Positions 57,508-64,000 of a stretch of DNA of 64,000 nt are shown piece by piece. The notes beneath the pieces are model-generated. The model searched no databases. It was not told where the DNA came from and was given only the letters and a program-made list of their open reading frames with translations. Each line of letters begins with the position of its first letter. Within the stretch, counting starts at the first letter, position 1. A program made the position numbers and the translations under genes. Source of the stretch: Drosophila pseudoobscura (taxonomy: Eukaryota > Arthropoda > Insecta > Diptera > Drosophilidae); the NCBI RefSeq assembly GCF_009870125.1, contig NC_046681.1:23325001-23389000 (forward strand), written 5' to 3'.

Positions 57508-60051
57508 TTGCACGTGTTAGTATAATACAATACACATATAGCATAGTTAGGATACAATGCTGTACTGTCTTTGGTAATAAACGTAGCGCCGCTGCACGTG
57601 TGCCGTTGCTCTTTAGCAGCGACGTACAACGTCTCGACTGGTTTCCCTATTCATTTCAGCGCACTGTGAAACGCAACGCCCCTTTTTCTATTTACTTGAT
57701 TATTGTCAACAGCCGCTCACACGCATTCGAGACTCCGCTAAAGGTCGTTTAACAAAGATGCTGTAAAAGTGTCAATCGTCTGAAAATTTTAAAAAATTTT
57801 TTTTTGTTGGTTAATGCAGCAGTACAAAAGTCAACCATCAAAAATTGTCGAGCCAAGCCAATGCATTCAAATGGCATTTGAAGGGGTATGCAGACGCAGT
57901 TTGGCATTTGTTTGCATTTCATGCATTGACCGTAGGACGTTCGGACAGGGCCTAAATGGCTGCAAAGCCGGTCTCTTGCGGAGTGTGGCGTGTGGTGTGG
58001 CAGGCAACGCCTATTACATAAACTGTTTGCTTTGTACTCGTACTGTACTGTACTCTAGTGCGTTTGCGTTATGCTTGGGTAATTAAACAAAATGTATGTC
58101 CATAGGGTAATGCCGTGTGTATTTGTTAATTAGACTGGCTGTCGTTAAAGGGGGCGTGTGTGGCATTTATTTAGCCCCGCCGCCTACCATGGGTTATGCA
58201 AATAAATATATATACTATGTATTCGTACATAAGAAACATAAGAAAAGCATGTACGTCGGGGTTCACTGAGTATCATAATATTGTATGTCGCGGTGCTTAA
58301 GTGCAGGGAGATATTTATGGTAATTATGGGGTGCAATGAACCTCAGACATTTGGCGACAAATCGGCTTGAATGGGTTTTCTATGAGGTATATACTAGTAT
58401 TTTAGATATCGCAGAGATACGCCACTTGTTGCAATTTCTAATCAATATTCCAGTTTATAGGAATGTTGCAATATGTATCAAAAAGAAACTCCAGTTCATC
58501 TGCCACCTATATCCACTGTAGTTTTCTTGGCTTAGCCTCATTTAGCTTTTCCATCCTGTGTTTTGCATTCATCACAAAAGATGATCCGATTATGAAAAGC
58601 CCCCAAACAGCCCCAGAGTCACCTTTCACAATGCCACAAAAATGTGCCAAAAAAACAATAAACAAAAACAAAAAATAATGTAAAGACAAATTATGAAAGA
58701 CCCCAGAAGGCAAGAGCCAGGCTCAGGCCCAGACGCAGACGCAGGCCAAGTACACCAATTTGAGTCAGAGATGACGTTAATGGAGCAGAAGCCAACAGCC
58801 GGTCTCCGTCTCAGTTTCAGTTTCAGCCTCAAACGCAGCTCAATGGAGCTCAAGCGAGGAGACCAGACCCCACCAGACCAGACAGAGAGCGTGCGCATGC
58901 GCGGCCACAAGAGTAACGTTACGTGATTTACTCCAAAACTCTGGCTGGAGACGGAGACGAGACTGATTCGAAGACTGATGGGTAGGGAGGGGGGAGTTGG
59001 CGCGCGTGTGGCATGCCGGAGACACTCACCTCACTCTCCATTTCAGTTGCGGCCCAGACGCGCATCGGGCAGGTTGTCAACGCGTTGCGCACTCGAACAG
59101 AAAGAAATCGAACAGAGCGAAATACGTTAGTTTTAATTATGCCATTCGTATGTGCTATGTGTGTTGTTTTTAAGCCAAACAAATGGAAAGAAAACCTAAA
59201 TTGAAACAGAAATTACTCTGCCAAAAATAGCAATAGCAGAGCTTTCCATTAAAGTAACTTTCATTTTTATATGCAACAATATATAAAATATTTCTGAACT
59301 GAACTGAGCTGAGCAATGTTTGCCCTGCTTATTAGCAGCAATTTGAGCCCCATCGGATTGGAGTGTAAACTGTAAAGTGTAAATGAAGTTTACAGCGACC
59401 GAAAGAAGCCGCAAATCAATCAAAACCGATCAAAACCGAAATAAGACAAGGCCAAGTGCCTTGCCGAGTAATAAATACAAGCAAAATATATTGTAGTAGA
59501 AACAAAACGCATAGACAAGGCGAGCTACGTTGCGGGCCAAGCCGAAAAAAACCTTAACAAAATTGTATACGAAGCTCATTGAACAAAAGTGAGAGTGATT
59601 TCCAAACAGACCGACCGACTGCTGTTGTTGTGGATTTTTGTATTTACCGCCACTCGCACACATTCACATGCAACACATGCATATGCATGAGTATCTGTGT
59701 TTGCATATCACAAATCGGAATCGAAATCTCGCAAACAAACGGCCAAAACCTGGCAACATATTTGAAATATTTGTAGAAATGACGCACCTGCTACGGGGCA
59801 ACGGCAACTGACCAACCTCAAGACATGGCTTAGAGCCATTTCGGGTCTGAGTGTTGCGCAAACGTCGTTGCTGCAGCGAAAATTCTGTAAAACGCAACAC
59901 CACACCACTTTTTGTGGCATGAAGTAATCGTTGATGTGTTGTGTGCTGTGTATCTTTGCAGGTTACTCGTACTTTTTGGTGCTTTGGCAATCTAGTTGGT
60001 TCACCACAATCTAAATGCTGGCAACCAGCTGGCCAAGTCTGACTGCTGATC
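57508..60051. other. Spacer and 5' region of the secreted-protein gene
   Basis: No supportable gene; AT-rich to 58700, then mixed. 58690-59200 contains CAGTTTCAGTTTCAGCCTC and GAACAGAAAGAAATCGAACAG type repeats and may hold 5'UTR. The ORFs here lack family resemblance. Confidence 0.35.
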
Positions 60052-60086
60052 ATGTTTTGGCCAAAACATTACCCGGGCTGTGCTAG
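60015..60086 (+). promoter_or_regulatory. Overlapping upstream ORF of the secreted-protein gene
   Basis: An ATG at 60015 opens 23 codons (MLATSWPSLT...) in another frame and ends at TAG 60084-60086, 35 bp past the main ATG at 60052. If present in the mRNA, it would lower translation of the main frame. Confidence 0.35.
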
Positions 60087-61642
60087 CCTTTGGCTGCCGC
60101 TGCTCCTCAGCCTGCTCTACAGTAAGTAAACGTAACCCAAAATCGGTATATTCCAATGGATTAGACTGGAGCTACCGCAGACCCAGAGCCCAGCTCCATA
60201 ACCGGTTTGACGACCGCATCTAAGCCATTGACAGTCGTCTCTCTCTGTTGGAGCTTGGTATGGATCCGAAGCAGACTTTGGCCTGGTCAGGCCAGGCACC
60301 CAAGTGGTTGCCGGTCTTTGTGTCAAGGTCGCTGGATCAGCGATGTATGTTGTGGATAGTCGGAGATAGTCATAGTCCGGGCTCATTGTTTTTGCCTCAC
60401 ATAAGTTTTTGATTTAAGTTTTATGGGAGTGCGTAGAATGGTGCAAAGTCTGTGATATGTTCTTGATTGCTCAGATTAAAGACCAAAGTACTTATGGATA
60501 GTCATTAAGTAAATTAAAGTTCAAAGTTAAGGAGCGTTCACTCTTAAGTGGGTAAATATTTGGGAAGTGATAAATACGCAGTAGATTTAATTGAATTAGA
60601 GTATGACTCAAAGAAACATCAACTTATCTTCTTATATGACCTTCAAAAGTCAGATTTAACTGCCAAAAACTTCAGGCATGGCATCCGCTTTGTTAGCCGT
60701 TAAATCAGTCATCTGTAAATCTGAAAACCAAAGCCCAACCTCCATAAAAAGGTTATATAAGCAACAGGCCTACAGTTAAGTGCTGGGCTTGGCTTGGCAA
60801 ACTGGTCTAGAGATCTCTCTCTTCCTCTGTATCTCTGTGTATGACACAAAAAATCAACTAAAATATACCAATTTTATTTCGTTACAGCACAAAACGCATC
60901 CACTTTCATTGTGCCACAGGAACTACCAACCATATTATCCCTAGTTTTCTCCAACATACCACCGATTAAAAAAGGTACGATTCAAGACAGAAGATATGTA
61001 TATGTAAATGATTAAAGTATCGTTAACACAGGAACCGATTCACGTCTTGGCTTTGGCTTTCGTTTGGGCGAACATGCCGATTTCCAAGTGCTCGTCGAGC
61101 TGGGGCCGCAGAAGGAGACGAAACCCATTGGGGAGCCCAGCAAGGATGATCAATCATTCAACAAACGCCAGGTGAGCCCCACCGAGCAGAAGGCCCTGCT
61201 GCGACAGCAGTACCGACAGCAACTGAAGGAAGAGGCCGAGAGATTGATGACCTCTACGGAGCGAAATGGGGCCACCTGGCTGGAGAGCTGGTCGAACGGC
61301 ATGAAACCGCAAAAGCCCAAGGCGAAGGGTAGTGCAAGGCGTCCGATCGAAGAAAGCCAGGCCCCCAACCTGCCGCTGCAGCCACAAGTTCAAGAGAATG
61401 CCATGCAACAGCTGCAACAGCTCTACAAGATGGCCAGTACCAGCAGTACGAGTAGCACCACTGCGGCTCCTCCGCCCTATGCAGGTGGTCCTCTCAATTT
61501 AGGCGGCCCCAGTGGGTTCAAGCTGCCACCGCCAGCCCTCGAGCAGGAGTCCAACGCCCTGAGTAATATTGGTCCTGCGAGGAGCAAGAGCGAAATCACA
61601 AAGGAGCTAATGGATGTCAGCCTGGAGACAGCGGAGGCTTAG
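60052..61642 (+). CDS. Secreted protein of unknown function
   Basis: Three exons, 60052-60121, 60888-60974 and 61032-61642, give 255 residues, in phase with GT-AG introns. The N-terminus MFWPKHYPGCASLWLPLLLS with LLY is a signal peptide. A compact segment follows (FIVPQELPTILSLVFSNIPP, IKKGTDSRLGFGFRLGEHAD, FQVLVELGPQ), which looks like the conserved core. The rest is Gln/Lys-rich helix (RQQYRQQLKEEAERLM), then Ser/Thr- and Pro-rich low complexity, ending ELMDVSLETAEA. I do not recognise the family; the GFGFRLGEHADFQVLVELG core could be searched. Long terminal exon with no transmembrane segment. Confidence 0.8.
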
Positions 61643-63234
61643 GTTGTGCAATTTTCTAGTTACTAATTGATTACATTACTTAGCAATTTTCTTGTAAATA
61701 AAAACAAATCTAAACAAAATCATACAGAATTTACCTGCCATCCAAACCAATTTAATCAGGGTAATGTCTCTCCAAAATAGGTCCACATAAACATCGATGG
61801 TCAATATCCCTATTGCCCGTGTAGCCAAGTCAAGATTGCCCAGATCGGTGACAATATAACTTATCAGCTTATCACTTATAATAAACTTATCACACCTGAT
61901 CCTCACTTTTGAATATCGCGCCTACTTTCTACTTGTATCTAAGACTCTACATGGTATCTACACCATTTTTACATGTACAGCAATGCAATTTTGTAGTCCA
62001 AGAAGTGACCGCTAACATGGTGGCGCCATGTATACTTGTATGTTAGGTCATGTAGTTAGTTATTACTTTACATACATATTTGATTTCTCGTGAAACCGCC
62101 TTCTGCTAATGATTTAGCACCGATGATTTAGCGAAAGATTCTAGCCAAATATAGATAATATGAGAGATAAATGGCTATTTTTGTATTATACCCATAATAT
62201 ATAAAAGCCGAGGCGATCTATGCATATTATATCTTCACGTACTATATGTATTCCATGATTTAGACCAATTTTCTAACAAATCTTCGGTAACTTTTACGCG
62301 CTTTTGGTTCCTATTTCCGTATAGCTATATACAGATATACCGAAATTTAGCACTATCAGTAATACAGTAAAGAGAATTATAAAGGATCATGATAGCCAAT
62401 ATCGGATTGATGTTATAATGTACCACAGCGGCCTTACTTTGACTTTAACATTGAGTATACATATTTATGATTTATTTTGGTTGTTAAGCTTTATTATCAA
62501 CTTAGAAAATGTTTAAATTAATTACATAAATTATCGAAATCGAGTATAGTACAGATGACACATTCATTGTTCACTCAATTTAGAGCTACACTAACTGCAA
62601 ACTGCATCTGCCAATTGCAAACTGCGTATCCGTATGTATTGTACTCGTATTTAGCTACTAGCATAAGTATTTTGTTACTCTAAGCTAAACAAGATTTAGG
62701 ACTACATTATAAATTAGACAAAGCATTTCGTGCCCTATCGGGGCAGGGCACTCCATGGACATAAAGAATACTATAAATCATTTAGACTACACATACATTT
62801 ATATTTATATTAATTTATAGACATACTAGTACATAGAAAAGAAGTAGTTTGCGGACTTCACAGCTAACATATGGGGATGCCGCCCGCCTGCCTGCGCCTG
62901 CCTGTTGAAGGAGCTCCTCTAAAGTAAATATTACTTATCATTATAGTCAATTTCCATTAAGCAGACATGTGTGAATGGTGTGTGGAAGGGTTGATTGTGA
63001 GAGGATTGTATATATAAAGAAAGTATTTATAAAAGTAATGTCTTTCGTATCATGTTTTTTCCGTTTTCAGTGCTCCAATGTGCTCCATCTGCCCGAGGTT
63101 TGGTTTTGACTAAGAAATAATCATAAATCTCAAAGGTGCAGTAGAAACTACTATAACTTGTGCGGATGGAGGAGTGGTGGTGGTGGTGGGATGCTCAAAT
63201 TTAGAATTTCTTCAAGTTTCCGTTTCTTCAAGAT
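61643..63234. other. 3' spacer between the secreted-protein gene and the SLC17 gene
   Basis: No gene is seen. AT-rich, with AATAAA at 61696-61701 for the plus-strand gene. The right part is probably 3'UTR of the minus-strand transporter, and 62880-62910 has a CCTGCCTGCGCCTGCC run. Confidence 0.4.
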
Positions 63235-64000
63235 TTACTTCTCGCTCTTGAGTGGCACACCCTCCTCCTGGGTGACATCGCTGATCTTCTTGCGCTCTGG
63301 TGGATTATTCCAGGGCTGCAGCTCACCGGAGCCCAGGACGACAAACACCACGGCTGCGGAGATATAGGTGGCCGCCAGTATCCAGAACACAATTTGCCAT
63401 TGATGGAAGGATTTCTGTTATTGGGGGATATTCAATTAGTAAACCTAGATCTAGATCCTTAAGAGGAGTTATTTTCTCCACTCACATCATGATAGGTCAG
63501 GGCTCCCACCATCCATGTGGACAGGAAACCGCCAAACGAAGACAGTGTATTGGCCAAGCCGAAGATGGTTCCGCCAAAGTTTGGCGCAATATCCAGACCA
63601 TTGCCCAAATAGCCAGCCGTGACAGCTCCATGGGCAAACAGGGCCAGCGAGAAGATCGTCACAGACCAGGTGGCATCGTAGCCCAGGAAGACTTGCACAA
63701 TCATCAGCAGACCAGGAGTGACCAGAGCTATAATCAAAGATTTAGAGTTAGTAAATGTTCAATCAAAGGACTTGGCTCAAGGACTCACCAAATGTTGTGA
63801 AGAGCTTCCTTGTGGCTGTCGTGCTCAGGGTGCCCTTCTTACGCAGGTAATCGGCCAGGTAGGATGAGGCCACTGCCATCACATACTTTCCCAGATAGGG
63901 GAGCGAGGAGAAGAGACCGTTCTGCAAAAGATACAAAAGAACCATTTAGGATTCGTGTTGTGGCGCTCCCCCCTTTGATAAACCCACCTGCTTGATGTCA
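63235..64000 (-). CDS. SLC17-type (sialin/phosphate/VGLUT-like) MFS transporter, 3' exons (partial)
   Basis: Four exons on the minus strand: 64000-63988 (cut by the window), 63921-63789, 63727-63486 and 63414-63235. They join in phase to read DIKQNGLFSSLPYLGKYVMA, YLADYLRKKGTLSTTATRKL, a membrane segment (ALVTPGLLMIVQVFLGYDAT), YLGNGLDIAPNFGGTIFGLA, and WQIVFWILAATYISAAVVFV with LGSGELQPWN. The SLC17 hallmarks are LPYL, the GxxxxxLDIAPNFGGxxxGxxN segment and the G-E-QPW end. These carriers move organic anions or phosphate across plasma or lysosomal membranes. The last 30 residues (ERKKISDVTQEEGVPLKSEK) are a cytosolic tail. The family member cannot be settled from this part. Confidence 0.9.

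Overview
This window looks like nuclear DNA of a fruit fly (genus Drosophila). Its genes are interrupted by short GT-AG introns, and several proteins are recognisable fly orthologues: mts, Rack1, a PP2C-type phosphatase, a Jonah serine protease, the beta subunit of geranylgeranyltransferase I, mRpL24 and the two hoepel P-proteins. From memory, these map to Muller element B in D. melanogaster (parts of 2L), where they are not all adjacent. That order, and the repeat content, suggest a species outside the melanogaster subgroup, possibly the obscura group. The species assignment is inference.

Layout. 1-1100: first coding exon of mts (minus) and its promoter. 1300-2400: a composite pseudogene (ALDH-like and FAM21-like scraps) lying between two copies of a dispersed promoter-like repeat. 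2.8-4.3 kb: Rack1 (plus). 5.4-7.3 kb: PP2C phosphatase (minus). 9.3-9.8 kb: HINT-type HIT protein (minus). 10.1-10.3 kb: a broken small gene. 11.6-12.4 kb: Jonah protease (plus). 13.5-14.0 kb: an unidentified intronless ORF. 14.5-15.8 kb: FBXL15-like F-box/LRR gene (plus) with two duplicated, alternative last exons. 16.1-17.8 kb: betaggt-I (minus). 18.4-19.4 kb: mRpL24 (plus), tail-to-tail with an acylation-motif coiled-coil protein gene (19.5-20.9 kb, minus). 23.0-26.0 kb and 43.3-49.9 kb: two P-protein (OCA2-like) anion-permease genes in direct orientation. Between them lies about 17 kb of mostly non-coding DNA with two exons of a partial gene, a small membrane-protein ORF, a CTG-rich repeat, a MITE-like element and a possible retroelement scrap.

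50.6-57.2 kb: a 6.5-kb giant imperfect inverted repeat (foldback-like). Its right arm is a tandem array of about 15 mosaic units of roughly 200-330 bp, and its outer ends resemble the last coding exon of a host gene. 57.1-57.5 kb: minus-strand coding-like remnants. 60.0-61.6 kb: a secreted protein gene (plus). 63.2-64 kb: last exons of an SLC17-type transporter (minus), which runs off the window.

Most genes are housekeeping loci: PP2A catalytic subunit, ribosome scaffold, mitoribosome, prenylation, F-box ubiquitin ligase and organellar transport. They are compact and often divergent or convergent. Several share DRE, Ohler motif 1 and motif 6-like promoter sequences, partly carried on a dispersed repeat. 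The less conserved DNA is concentrated at 9.8-14 kb, 26-43 kb and 50-60 kb. I found no convincing tRNA, rRNA or CRISPR array. Exon boundaries were set by hand from splice signals, phase and protein family resemblance.
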